Assembly: GCF_900108335.1 (NCBI RefSeq)
Contig: NZ_FNVT01000003.1
Coordinates: 539,563 to 603,562, forward strand
Direction of reading: 5' to 3'
DNA: 64,000 bases
Source of the DNA: Nonomuraea solani
GTDB taxonomy: Bacteria > Actinomycetota > Actinomycetes > Streptosporangiales > Streptosporangiaceae
Below, in pieces: positions 9,265 through 16,928 of this stretch. How positions within the stretch are numbered: the first letter of the stretch is position 1; the number at the start of each line of letters is the position of its first letter. The notes beneath the pieces were generated by a model. It ran no database searches. It was not told where the DNA came from and saw only the letters and a program-made list of their open reading frames with translations. The translations under genes were made by a program, and so were the position numbers.

Positions 9265-10424
9265 GACTGAACGTGACAGAGAGCAACTACTGGCTGGTTC
9301 TGGGCGGGTTGCACGTCCTTAACGGAACAGCTCCGCTGCGCGCGGACGAGCCGCTCATCCTGATTCCGCTGGAGCTGCAGGCCCCGGGCAACACCCTCGT
9401 GCTGCGCTGGTCCGACCTCGGCCCGGTCGAGCTGATCGCTGGTGACTGCCGGGTCAGATCTGAGGGGGTCGCCCTGTTCCCCGGCATGCGGCCGAGCCAG
9501 GAGGTCCGGAGCCTGCTGGGAGACGGCCCGATCGTCCCACTGTTCTACCTGAGCGACACCAGCGACGGGCTGCACGTGTACTCCCAGATCCGATTCCTTG
9601 AGGAAGACGCGTGCTTCATCCGGATCACCTCGAGTCCGCTGGCCGAACCTGCCGATTCGCTGCGCTGGCTGCCCGAGGCAGCCCGGCTCCACAGCGAGCA
9701 GGCGCTGTTCCTCAACAACCACCAGCGGTACTACCGCAAGTGCTTCGTCGGCCAAGAGCTCGAGTACAAGTACACACTCACTCCCCCAGTGGACATATGG
9801 ACCGCCAACCTGGACCTCTATCGGAGCCTGCTAGCGGGCGACCTACCCGGCTACGTCATGGAGTACCGCGATGAGTTCCAAGCGTGGGACTACCTGAACC
9901 ACCTGTACGAGATCACCGCGCCCGCGGCAGAGCTGGGATACGTCTCCTTCATCCCCACTACCGACGGCAAGCATCTGGTCAAGCGCAAGTGGTACGCCGA
10001 GGACTCCTTCGAGCGCAGGGAGAGCCACACCTACGGTGTCGAGGTCGAGCAGTTCGGCGACTACATCACCAACGTGCTAGGCGTTGAGGCGGTCCGGCTG
10101 CCCTCCTTCCGTCGGGTCCGTTACGACGTCAACTTCGAGTCCGTGACCACCGGACACGTATACGGGATCTTCTTCGACCACTGCAGCCTGTTGGACGCCC
10201 CCGACGTCGTCTTGCACCAGTGCGAACTGGAGTACCTGCGCAGCCGTACTGCAATCGCTGCAGACGAGGCCGCTGTCCTGGATGAGATGGCGGAGATCGC
10301 ACAGTGGCTGGAAGGGTTCCTTCGAGCCCGCGGCCTGAACGACCAGCGTGGCTTCTACTCGAAGAGGACCTTCCTGAAGGACTCTGTGTCCGCCCGCCCC
10401 GAGCTGGCCCTGGCGGTGCGCTGA
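9261..10424 (+). CDS. CYTH-like (triphosphate tunnel) domain protein
   Basis: The 387-residue product begins at a GTG that overlaps the previous stop (GTGA). I do not recognise the full protein. Its centre has an ExExK signature, QELEYKYTL, with Glu166, Glu168 and Lys170, followed by KRKW (241-244), a basic SFRRVRY segment (282-288) and another acidic strand CELEYLRS (321-328). Such alternating Glu and Lys/Arg strands are typical of CYTH/triphosphate tunnel metalloenzymes, which bind and hydrolyse nucleoside triphosphates, thiamine triphosphate or polyphosphate. The N-terminal 160 residues look like a separate beta-rich domain of unknown role. A function in handling a triphosphate, possibly CTP-derived, fits the operon but is inference. 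Confidence 0.55.
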   Translation: MRLNVTESNYWLVLGGLHVLNGTAPLRADEPLILIPLELQAPGNTLVLRWSDLGPVELIAGDCRVRSEGVALFPGMRPSQEVRSLLGDGPIVPLFYLSDTSDGLHVYSQIRFLEEDACFIRITSSPLAEPADSLRWLPEAARLHSEQALFLNNHQRYYRKCFVGQELEYKYTLTPPVDIWTANLDLYRSLLAGDLPGYVMEYRDEFQAWDYLNHLYEITAPAAELGYVSFIPTTDGKHLVKRKWYAEDSFERRESHTYGVEVEQFGDYITNVLGVEAVRLPSFRRVRYDVNFESVTTGHVYGIFFDHCSLLDAPDVVLHQCELEYLRSRTAIAADEAAVLDEMAEIAQWLEGFLRARGLNDQRGFYSKRTFLKDSVSARPELALAVR

Positions 10425-10425
10425 G

Positions 10426-11184
10426 GTGGACACGATCCTGCTCGACCTGGAAGGAACGCTTTACGCCGAGGGTGAGCCCATCCCGGGCGCGACGGCAGCG
10501 GTCGCCGCGCTGCGTGAGCAAGGCCACGTGCTGCGGTTCCTGACCAACACCGACTCCAAACCTCTGGTCCGAGTCGCCGCAGACCTGGAGGGCTTCGGGC
10601 TGAGGATCCAGCAGGAGGAGCTGTTCACACCGGTGGTCGCAGCTCAACGGCTGCTCGAGGCGGCTGGAGGGAACGCTTATCTGGTCGTTGCCGAGGCTCT
10701 GCGCACTGAGTTCAAAGCCGTAGCCTGCGCTCCCCGCACGCATGTGCTGGTGGGGGACTGCCGCGACACCCTGGACTATAGCCTTCTCGACGGAGCGTTC
10801 CGCGCGCTCCGCGCGGGAGCGCAGTTGGTGGCGCTGCAGCGCGGCCGCTATTTCAAGCGCGCAGACGGCGATCACCTTGACACCGGGGCGGTCGTCGCCG
10901 CGCTGGAGTACGCCGCGGGCTGTCAGGCCGTCGTCGTAGGCAAGCCGTCGGCCGAGTTCTTCACCCTGGCCGCTGATTCGGCCGGGACCCCGGTCACCGG
11001 TTGCGTCGTCGTCGGGGATGATGCCACCACCGACATCGTCGGAGGCCGCGCCGTCGGAGCTGTCACCGTCCAGGTACGGACTGGTAAGTTCGCCGATCAA
11101 CAAGCCGAAGGGCTGACCGGCGGTGCTTCGCACACCATCGACTCGATCGTGGACCTGCCCGATCTGTTGGCCGGGCCGCGATGA
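10426..11184 (+). CDS. HAD-superfamily phosphatase, NagD/LHPP-like subclass
   Basis: A 252-residue HAD-IIA hydrolase. Motif I is LLDLEGTLY (residues 5-13), so the second acidic residue is Glu rather than Asp, as also occurs in the MtnC family. Motif II is FLTNTDS, motif III is VVGKPS and motif IV is VVVGDDATTDIVGG. The long cap between motifs II and III fits NagD/LHPP-type phosphatases, which act on sugar phosphates, nucleotides or, for LHPP, phosphoramidate P-N bonds. The GTG start is 1 bp after the previous stop. It probably removes phosphate from a pathway intermediate; the substrate is unknown. Confidence 0.8.
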   Translation: MDTILLDLEGTLYAEGEPIPGATAAVAALREQGHVLRFLTNTDSKPLVRVAADLEGFGLRIQQEELFTPVVAAQRLLEAAGGNAYLVVAEALRTEFKAVACAPRTHVLVGDCRDTLDYSLLDGAFRALRAGAQLVALQRGRYFKRADGDHLDTGAVVAALEYAAGCQAVVVGKPSAEFFTLAADSAGTPVTGCVVVGDDATTDIVGGRAVGAVTVQVRTGKFADQQAEGLTGGASHTIDSIVDLPDLLAGPR

Positions 11185-12800
11185 CGGTCTACTGGGTGGT
11201 CTGGGATGCCGCAGCGGCCTGGATCGTCGACCGGCTGGAGGCCGAGGGGTCGCTGCCGGCGGTACGGAGGCTGCGGGCAACGGGGAGCTTCGCCGCTGCG
11301 AGGCCACCGCGCCCCAACTGTCAGACCCCGCCCTCCCTCGCGACTCTCTTCACGGGGACAGGGACGGAGCGACACGGCGTGACCGGCTTTCCCGTTCCGG
11401 ACCGGGACGGGCCGGTCACCGGGATGAGCTCGGGTTTTGGGCCCAAATTCCCGCTGATGCCGCCGGTCTGGGCGGAGCTCGGTCTGCGGGCGGCCTTCGT
11501 GCACGTCCCATGGGTGTTCGACGCTGATGGCGCCGTGGCGCCTTGGGTCGACGCCGCTGTCGAGGCTTTCAGCGGGCGAATCGCCCGCCCTGGCCATCTG
11601 CCGGTCCCCGCCGGAGCAAAGGTGCAATGGCAGGGGCACAGGCTTGAAGCTGTGCCGGGCGGGCTGCTGTTCGACGGCCGACTGGTGCGCTCGGCCGAGG
11701 GGTGGGTCGAGCGCCGGTTCTCTGACGGTCTCGGCACCTGGATTCGTTGTCTGGAGCAGCCGGGCGGCGATCGGTTGTTCGCCCATACCGGCCTCTACCA
11801 CGCCCGTTTTGCGGGAGCGGACCTGGCTCTGGTCGAGGCGATGCGCACCGCTCCGGTCTTCGCCGGGGAGAGTCTCGGTCCCTCCTACCGGACTGGGGTG
11901 TTCGGTCCCCGTCTGGTCGAAGGCGGCGATGGTGCGGCGGAGGAGGTCTTTCTCTCTGCGGTCCAGTGCGCGGCGCGGGCGTTCATCGGGGCGGCAGAGC
12001 GGACGCTGGCCGGCCATGAAGCCGATCTCGTCGTTCTTTATCTTCCGATCACCGACGATGTCGGGCACGAGTTCATCGGCTGGTGCGACGAACGCAGCGG
12101 GATGTTCCGCCCCGAAAGCGCCCCTGCCCTGTGGGAGCTCGTGCGCCAGGCCTACGGCTGGGCTGATCAGTTCCTCGGGCGGGTGCTGGACCGAGCCGAC
12201 CAGAACGACACCGTGATCCTAAGCGCCGACCACGGCATCGTGGGATGCGCGAAACTGGTCCACCTCAACGAGCCCCTGATCGAGGCGGGCCTGGCCGTGT
12301 GGGACGCGGCGGGTGCCCTGGACCCGGCCCGGTCCAGTGTGGTCTACCACCCTGCCAACAATGGCTCGCTCTGCGTCAACACCCTGGACCGCCCTTACGG
12401 GGTGGTCCCACCGCAAGAGGCCGGACCTGCCATGGCCAGGGCGATGGCTGTGCTCCAGGAGGTGATCGATCCCGACTCCGGTCGTCCGGTCGTCGCCCGG
12501 TTCCTAGACCAGCATGGCGTGCCGCTGTCAGACGGAGCCGTTCCTTCGGTCATCTTCGTCGAGTTGCACGACGACTACCAGCCGACCGCCGCGCCAGCCG
12601 GGGCCGGTCCTGTGGTGCGGCCGGCGGCCAAACCGGGTGCCCACGTGGTCAACACCGGAGATGACCGGCTACTGGCCACCTTCGCGGTTGCGGGCCCCGG
12701 CATCGAGGCCCGCTGTCACCTGGGCGAAGTCGATAACACGTTCGCGGCCCAGTTGGTGCGACGGCGATTTCTCAGCTCCCTCCAGAAAGTCGATTCATGA
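11181..12800 (+). CDS. Alkaline-phosphatase-superfamily phosphodiesterase / nucleotide pyrophosphatase
   Basis: A 539-residue protein of the type I phosphodiesterase/nucleotide pyrophosphatase group. The metal-binding VVWDAAAAW is near the N-terminus. The nucleophile region is CQTPPSLATLFTG, with Thr as likely nucleophile. It also has DDVGHEF and LSADHGI for the metal-binding Asp and His residues, and a late GAHVVNTGDDR. Enzymes of this family cleave phosphodiesters, nucleotide sugars, CDP-linked compounds or phosphonate esters. In this context it could release CMP or a phosphate from a nucleotidylated intermediate. There is no signal peptide, so it should act in the cytoplasm. The ATG overlaps the previous stop (ATGA). 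Confidence 0.8.
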   Translation: MTVYWVVWDAAAAWIVDRLEAEGSLPAVRRLRATGSFAAARPPRPNCQTPPSLATLFTGTGTERHGVTGFPVPDRDGPVTGMSSGFGPKFPLMPPVWAELGLRAAFVHVPWVFDADGAVAPWVDAAVEAFSGRIARPGHLPVPAGAKVQWQGHRLEAVPGGLLFDGRLVRSAEGWVERRFSDGLGTWIRCLEQPGGDRLFAHTGLYHARFAGADLALVEAMRTAPVFAGESLGPSYRTGVFGPRLVEGGDGAAEEVFLSAVQCAARAFIGAAERTLAGHEADLVVLYLPITDDVGHEFIGWCDERSGMFRPESAPALWELVRQAYGWADQFLGRVLDRADQNDTVILSADHGIVGCAKLVHLNEPLIEAGLAVWDAAGALDPARSSVVYHPANNGSLCVNTLDRPYGVVPPQEAGPAMARAMAVLQEVIDPDSGRPVVARFLDQHGVPLSDGAVPSVIFVELHDDYQPTAAPAGAGPVVRPAAKPGAHVVNTGDDRLLATFAVAGPGIEARCHLGEVDNTFAAQLVRRRFLSSLQKVDS

Positions 12801-13864
12801 ATCTCTCCACGACGCGGCTGGCCGAGCAGAGGCACGCCAACGTCACGACCTTCCTGCGAAGCAGGCAGCTGGATCCGGCGGCGCTCGGCGCACTCATGAC
12901 TGAGCGAGTCGGCCCCGGACAGCTCCTGATCACCAGCTCGCCGGTGCACGGTCTCGCCAACGCGACCAGCGACCTGGACTTCATTCGAATCCAGGACGAA
13001 CCCCTGGAAGGTGCCCGGATCTCCACCAAGATCTTCGAGTGGGGTGAACATCTGGAGGTCGTCTCATTCTCCGCCGCGGAGCTGGCTGCCAACCTCAAGG
13101 AGCTCACAGACCTGGCCATTCGTCCCCCGGAAGAGATCGTCAAGGTCTTCCGGAGCTGGGACAAGCATCGGGAACCTCGGCGCAAACAGACCGAGCGCAT
13201 CATCAACGGCGTGACTCTCGATGGGCAGATGCCTTATGTCGCCGCGCTGCCGGCACTGGCGGCCGTGTGGAGCAGGGCGGCACTGCAGAGCTCGATCGAG
13301 CAGGCGGTTCATCTCGCCCTGGCCGAAGCCGCCGGCGAGCTGCGGGGCCGGGCCGGCTATGCGATCAACACGCTCCTGTTCCTGATGGACGCGATCCTCT
13401 CCCACCACGGTGACGTCTACACCACCCGGAAGTGGTACCTGCTCAGGTGGACTCGGCTCGTCGCAGAACAGGGCTGGGCGGATGCCTCGTTCGCCGCGCT
13501 CGGTGCGAAGGTGGAGCGGCTGCGTGTGACAGTAGCCTCCGCCCTGACCCGGCCGGATGCCCGGATCGCCGCCGACTACCTCGCCTTGGTGAGGGAGGCG
13601 GCAGCCCTCACCGCGCAGACCCATTCGGTCAGTGTCGCCTTCGACCCGGCCGATCGCGCGGACCGGTATGCCTTCCTGCCCGGCGCGGAGCTGCTGCTGA
13701 CGTCGGACGGTGCAATGCCTGCTTCTGGCCAGGCTCCCGCTGGACCGTACGCCCTCACCGGGTTGGGGGCCATCCCCGGCCGCGAAGCCGGAGTGCTGCT
13801 GCGCGCCCTGCGGGGTGGCGCCTTGGCCCAGCGGATCGACTACACCGGAGGAACGAGCGCATGA
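12797..13864 (+). CDS. Pol-beta-fold nucleotidyltransferase-like protein
   Basis: 355 residues, ATG overlapping the previous stop (ATGA). Residues 46-63 read TSSPVHGLANATSDLDFI. This fits the nucleotidyltransferase pattern in which a G-S pair precedes SDxD by about ten residues, with Asp59 and Asp61 as metal ligands; the usual Gly is Ser47. A possible third carboxylate is Glu87 in HLEVVSF. The rest is mainly helical, with an acidic and aromatic stretch around 195-225. Such minimal nucleotidyltransferases transfer NMP groups to small molecules or proteins. With a CTP synthase in the same operon, CMP transfer is an attractive guess, but the donor cannot be told from sequence. Confidence 0.6.
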   Translation: MNLSTTRLAEQRHANVTTFLRSRQLDPAALGALMTERVGPGQLLITSSPVHGLANATSDLDFIRIQDEPLEGARISTKIFEWGEHLEVVSFSAAELAANLKELTDLAIRPPEEIVKVFRSWDKHREPRRKQTERIINGVTLDGQMPYVAALPALAAVWSRAALQSSIEQAVHLALAEAAGELRGRAGYAINTLLFLMDAILSHHGDVYTTRKWYLLRWTRLVAEQGWADASFAALGAKVERLRVTVASALTRPDARIAADYLALVREAAALTAQTHSVSVAFDPADRADRYAFLPGAELLLTSDGAMPASGQAPAGPYALTGLGAIPGREAGVLLRALRGGALAQRIDYTGGTSA

Positions 13865-14397
13865 ACGCAGCGGACATCCCGGTTTTCCCCCAGGTCAGGG
13901 CTGGGCATGCACGGCCCGTCACGGCGGCGGTAGGGGCCTGGATCCAGGCCGCCTGGCTGATGCTGGCCGAGGGCCGCTCCTATATCGAGGACATTGAGGG
14001 CGGGACTGATCAGCCGCAGATGCAGAGTGCCGTCAAGCTGCGACTGCTGGAGCAACTCGTCGACGTAGACAACCGGCTCGCAGGACGAGTCCCGGTGGCC
14101 GACGCGCACTGCCTCGCGCTCGGATTGGAGTACGGGCTGCAGGAGGTCGCGCAGGCCTCTGGGACCGACCTCATCGAGATCTTCGCCCTGGCGGAGGAGT
14201 TCGGGGGCCCCAGCTCCCATGACGAGATCTTCGTGTTCTGGGAGCGGCTGCTTGAAGCCTTCCCTGGCGAGCTGCCCGACCGTCTGATCGCGCAGGGACA
14301 GCGCGACATGCTGGTGACCCTGCGCTCTTGGGCTGTGCTCTCCCGTGCGGTCGGTCTTGACATCGGCTTCCTCGCTCCGTTCATGAAGGAGGCGTGA
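13861..14397 (+). CDS. Helical protein of unknown function
   Basis: A 178-residue product from ATG 13861, which overlaps the previous stop (ATGA); the frame is open upstream but that part lies inside the previous gene. I do not recognise the family. It is predicted to be almost all helical, with several Asp/Glu clusters (SYIEDIEGGTD, DVDNRL, SHDEIFVFWERLLEAF) and no signal peptide or membrane segment. The downstream ATG overlaps its stop. Its place between a nucleotidyltransferase and a START-like protein suggests an accessory or subunit role, which is inference. Confidence 0.75.
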   Translation: MNAADIPVFPQVRAGHARPVTAAVGAWIQAAWLMLAEGRSYIEDIEGGTDQPQMQSAVKLRLLEQLVDVDNRLAGRVPVADAHCLALGLEYGLQEVAQASGTDLIEIFALAEEFGGPSSHDEIFVFWERLLEAFPGELPDRLIAQGQRDMLVTLRSWAVLSRAVGLDIGFLAPFMKEA

Positions 14398-14828
14398 TGC
14401 CTCAGATCTCCGCTACGGCCTTTGTCCCCGCGTCGGCGGCCGAACTCCGCCAGATCGTACGGGAGGGTATCGGCCTGCCGACGCTCGCGCCTCATGTGCT
14501 CGAGGTCGAGCCGCAATCGGACGGGACAGCCCGTTGGAGCGTCCTGCTCAACGGAAGCCGGGTGGGCTGGACTCAGCGGGAGGCCACTACCTCAGGCCAA
14601 CGGCTGGTCTTCACACAGACCCAAGGCGACTTCGACTCCTTGGCCGTGACTTGGACGTTCGCCCCGGACTGCGCCGGCACCTGGGTCGGACTGAACATCG
14701 CTTTTCATCTCGGGATCGACGGGCTGGCCCCGCTGCTGGACCCCATCTGGGCGCAGTCGCTACGCGCTCACGCAGACCTCCTGCTGTCCGCCCTCGCCTC
14801 TGCCAAGGAACCCAATGACCATGATTGA
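14397..14828 (+). CDS. SRPBCC (START-like) fold protein
   Basis: A 143-residue protein. The stop of the previous gene overlaps the ATG at 14397; a GTG one codon earlier is also possible. The pattern of an N-terminal strand (ISATAFVPASAAELRQIV), helices, a central beta-sheet (TARWSVLLNGSRVGWTQRE, RLVFTQTQGDF) and a long C-terminal helix (LRAHADLLLSALAS) matches the polyketide cyclase/dehydrase-like SRPBCC family. These proteins bind hydrophobic ligands or act as cyclases, but with no polyketide synthase here the role is unknown. The last 14 bases overlap the next gene. Confidence 0.6.
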   Translation: MPQISATAFVPASAAELRQIVREGIGLPTLAPHVLEVEPQSDGTARWSVLLNGSRVGWTQREATTSGQRLVFTQTQGDFDSLAVTWTFAPDCAGTWVGLNIAFHLGIDGLAPLLDPIWAQSLRAHADLLLSALASAKEPNDHD

Positions 14829-16407
14829 CCTCGAATTCCTGAACACCGTGATCCGGCTCGAGATCTCACCCGACGCTGAACCCGCCTTCCAGCCGATCCG
14901 CCGCTTCTTCCGGCATCTGCTGGTGCCGGTCTCGGACCGGTCGGCCACGTTCACGATCAAGGTGGATGCGTACGATCCCGAAGCTGACGTTGACCGGCGG
15001 ATCTGGGACACCGAGCAGTCTGTGATCCGGCGCAGCAACGCGGCAGAGTTCAACTTCGACGCCCATGTGGTAGAGGAGGGCGACCGCCGCCTCTACGTCA
15101 ACCGCGCCACTTTGGTGGACGTCCCGAAGGACGCCCGGTCGGACGGGCTGTTCCGGCTGCGGATCACTGCGGGCTCCGCCATCCAGGTCATCGACTTCCT
15201 GCGTGATCTGATCATCCGGACCGAAGAGGACCTCGGCACCGTGGTTCTGCATGCCTCCGGGCTGGTCCGAGGCGATGAAGCCGTGATCATTGCCGGGGCG
15301 AAGGGCGCGGGTAAGACGACGACCATGCTGTCGGCGCTGCGCCGTCCCGGTTGGTCCTACTTCACCGGCGACAAGTTGTTCTGCCGCCGCGTTGGCGAGA
15401 AGATCGAGGTCTACCCGTGGCGCGACTACCCGTACGTCGGTGTGGGCACCATCCGAGCCGATGCCCGGCTGGAGCGGCTGGTCCGCGAACAGGTGGACCC
15501 CGGAATCGATGAGCGGGCCGCGACCGACAAAGTGCTCATCGATCCGGACCTTTTCGAGGGCTGGCTGGGGGTTGAGTTCTCGGCACAGCCGCGGCGGCTC
15601 GCAGCGATCCTGTTGCCCGAGGTGCGGCCCGGCGAGCCGCTCACTACCTGGCCGCTACGGTCAGAGGCCGAGCGCTGGGCTCACCTTAACAAGATCGTTG
15701 ACCGTCAGGTGGACACCACGTTCTTCACCTGGCAGTCCCACCTGGTACCGGACTATTGCGCGTTCTACCGATCGCTCGCCGACCTCCGTGAGGTTCTTCC
15801 GTCGGTGGCGATGATCCGACTGCGTGGCACCCTCGATGTGGACCCTGACCGGGTACTGCGCGGCGGAGGCCTTCGGATCGCCGTGATCGGCCTGGCGGGC
15901 AGCGGGAAGTCGACGACCGCGTCCTTGCTGGAGGAAGCAGCGACCGCCGCAGGCCTCAGCCACGCCAGGGTCAAACTGGCGAAGCCCTTGTACGACCTGC
16001 AGGACTCGGTGTATACGGCTGCGGGCCGGGAAGTGGGCGCCGGAGCGCAAGACCAGATCCTGATGGAGAACCTGGCCGACAACCTACGCCGGATCAACCC
16101 GCGCGCTTTTATCGATGACTTCACGGTCAGGCTGAGTACCGCCGACGCGGACGTGATCGTCAATGACGACTTGCGCGACCCGCAGGTGGACGCCGTCGCC
16201 CTACGTGCCCTGGGCTTCCGGGTGTTGCGGGTTCGCTGCGATGAGGACCTGCGGCAGAAGCGATTAGCCGAACGGGGCGACCCGACACGCGCCGATCGCT
16301 CGACCAGCCGGCTGGACGAGATCGAGGCGGACCTGGAGCTGCACAACAGCGGTGATCTGGACGGGCATCGTGCCGCCGTGCGCGAAGTCCTGGAGGGCTG
16401 GCTGTGA
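14815..16407 (+). CDS. Double P-loop protein: HprK/PEPCK-like domain fused to a dNMP-kinase-like domain
   Basis: 530 residues with two separate Walker A motifs. The N-terminal half (about 1-340) has LHASGL followed by GAKGAGKTTT (161-170), as in the HPr kinase/PEP carboxykinase-like proteins often found beside PqqD-type genes. The C-terminal half (about 353-530) starts LRIAVIGLAGSGKSTTAS, with the P-loop at 359-367. It continues with an AGREVGAGAQDQILMENLADNL helix, a VNDDLRDPQ segment and an RVRCDEDLRQKRLAERGD lid-like region, resembling phage-type deoxynucleoside monophosphate kinases. It may phosphorylate a nucleotide or a nucleotide-linked intermediate. The start is ATG 14815 or 14821. 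The fusion is unusual; the individual assignments rest on motifs only. Confidence 0.7.
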   Translation: MTMIDLEFLNTVIRLEISPDAEPAFQPIRRFFRHLLVPVSDRSATFTIKVDAYDPEADVDRRIWDTEQSVIRRSNAAEFNFDAHVVEEGDRRLYVNRATLVDVPKDARSDGLFRLRITAGSAIQVIDFLRDLIIRTEEDLGTVVLHASGLVRGDEAVIIAGAKGAGKTTTMLSALRRPGWSYFTGDKLFCRRVGEKIEVYPWRDYPYVGVGTIRADARLERLVREQVDPGIDERAATDKVLIDPDLFEGWLGVEFSAQPRRLAAILLPEVRPGEPLTTWPLRSEAERWAHLNKIVDRQVDTTFFTWQSHLVPDYCAFYRSLADLREVLPSVAMIRLRGTLDVDPDRVLRGGGLRIAVIGLAGSGKSTTASLLEEAATAAGLSHARVKLAKPLYDLQDSVYTAAGREVGAGAQDQILMENLADNLRRINPRAFIDDFTVRLSTADADVIVNDDLRDPQVDAVALRALGFRVLRVRCDEDLRQKRLAERGDPTRADRSTSRLDEIEADLELHNSGDLDGHRAAVREVLEGWL

Positions 16408-16928
16408 TCCTCACCGGCGCGCAGATCCTGGCCGAGGTCGAGGTCGGCCGTATCCACATCGATGACTTCGACGCCGAAAGGCTTGAGCCCAACAGTTACG
16501 GCTTCCGGCTGGCGGAGGACATCCTGACCTACGAGCAGGAGGTCATCGACTGCTACGAACCACGGGAGACGGTGCACACCATCATGGGCTCGGACGGGAT
16601 GGTTCTCGAACCCGGCCGACTCTACCTCGGTAGCACGATGGAGGCGATGGGCGGCCCCCACCACGCGGCCACGCTCTACGCCTGCCGGTCGGCCTCGACT
16701 CTTGGCATCTGGATCCAGTACTCGGCCCCGCTGGGACACAGCGGCGCCGTCTTCCCCTGGACGCTTGAGATCAAGGTCGCCCATCCCGTCCGGGTCTACC
16801 CCGGAATGATCATCGGAAAGCTTGCCTTCTGGGCGATGCAGGGTTCCGCGATCAACTACGACGGCAAGTACACCGGATCTTCCTCGGCTGTGGCGTCCCG
16901 GTTCAGCCTCGATTTCCGGAGACCATAG
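16404..16928 (+). CDS. Stand-alone dCTP-deaminase-like protein
   Basis: 174 residues, GTG start overlapping the previous stop. It begins MILTGAQI, nearly identical to the first residues of the fusion protein at 6835, and aligns with it along its length. Here the presumed catalytic Glu is present (TLEIKV, Glu122), followed by the family motif VRVYPGMIIGKLAFW and by DGKYTGSS. The usual RSSxxRLG is altered to CRSASTLGI (94-102). Trimeric dCTP deaminases and dUTPases hydrolyse dCTP or dUTP. This copy may be active, perhaps on a modified cytidine nucleotide, or may form mixed trimers with the fusion protein. Confidence 0.8.
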   Translation: MILTGAQILAEVEVGRIHIDDFDAERLEPNSYGFRLAEDILTYEQEVIDCYEPRETVHTIMGSDGMVLEPGRLYLGSTMEAMGGPHHAATLYACRSASTLGIWIQYSAPLGHSGAVFPWTLEIKVAHPVRVYPGMIIGKLAFWAMQGSAINYDGKYTGSSSAVASRFSLDFRRP

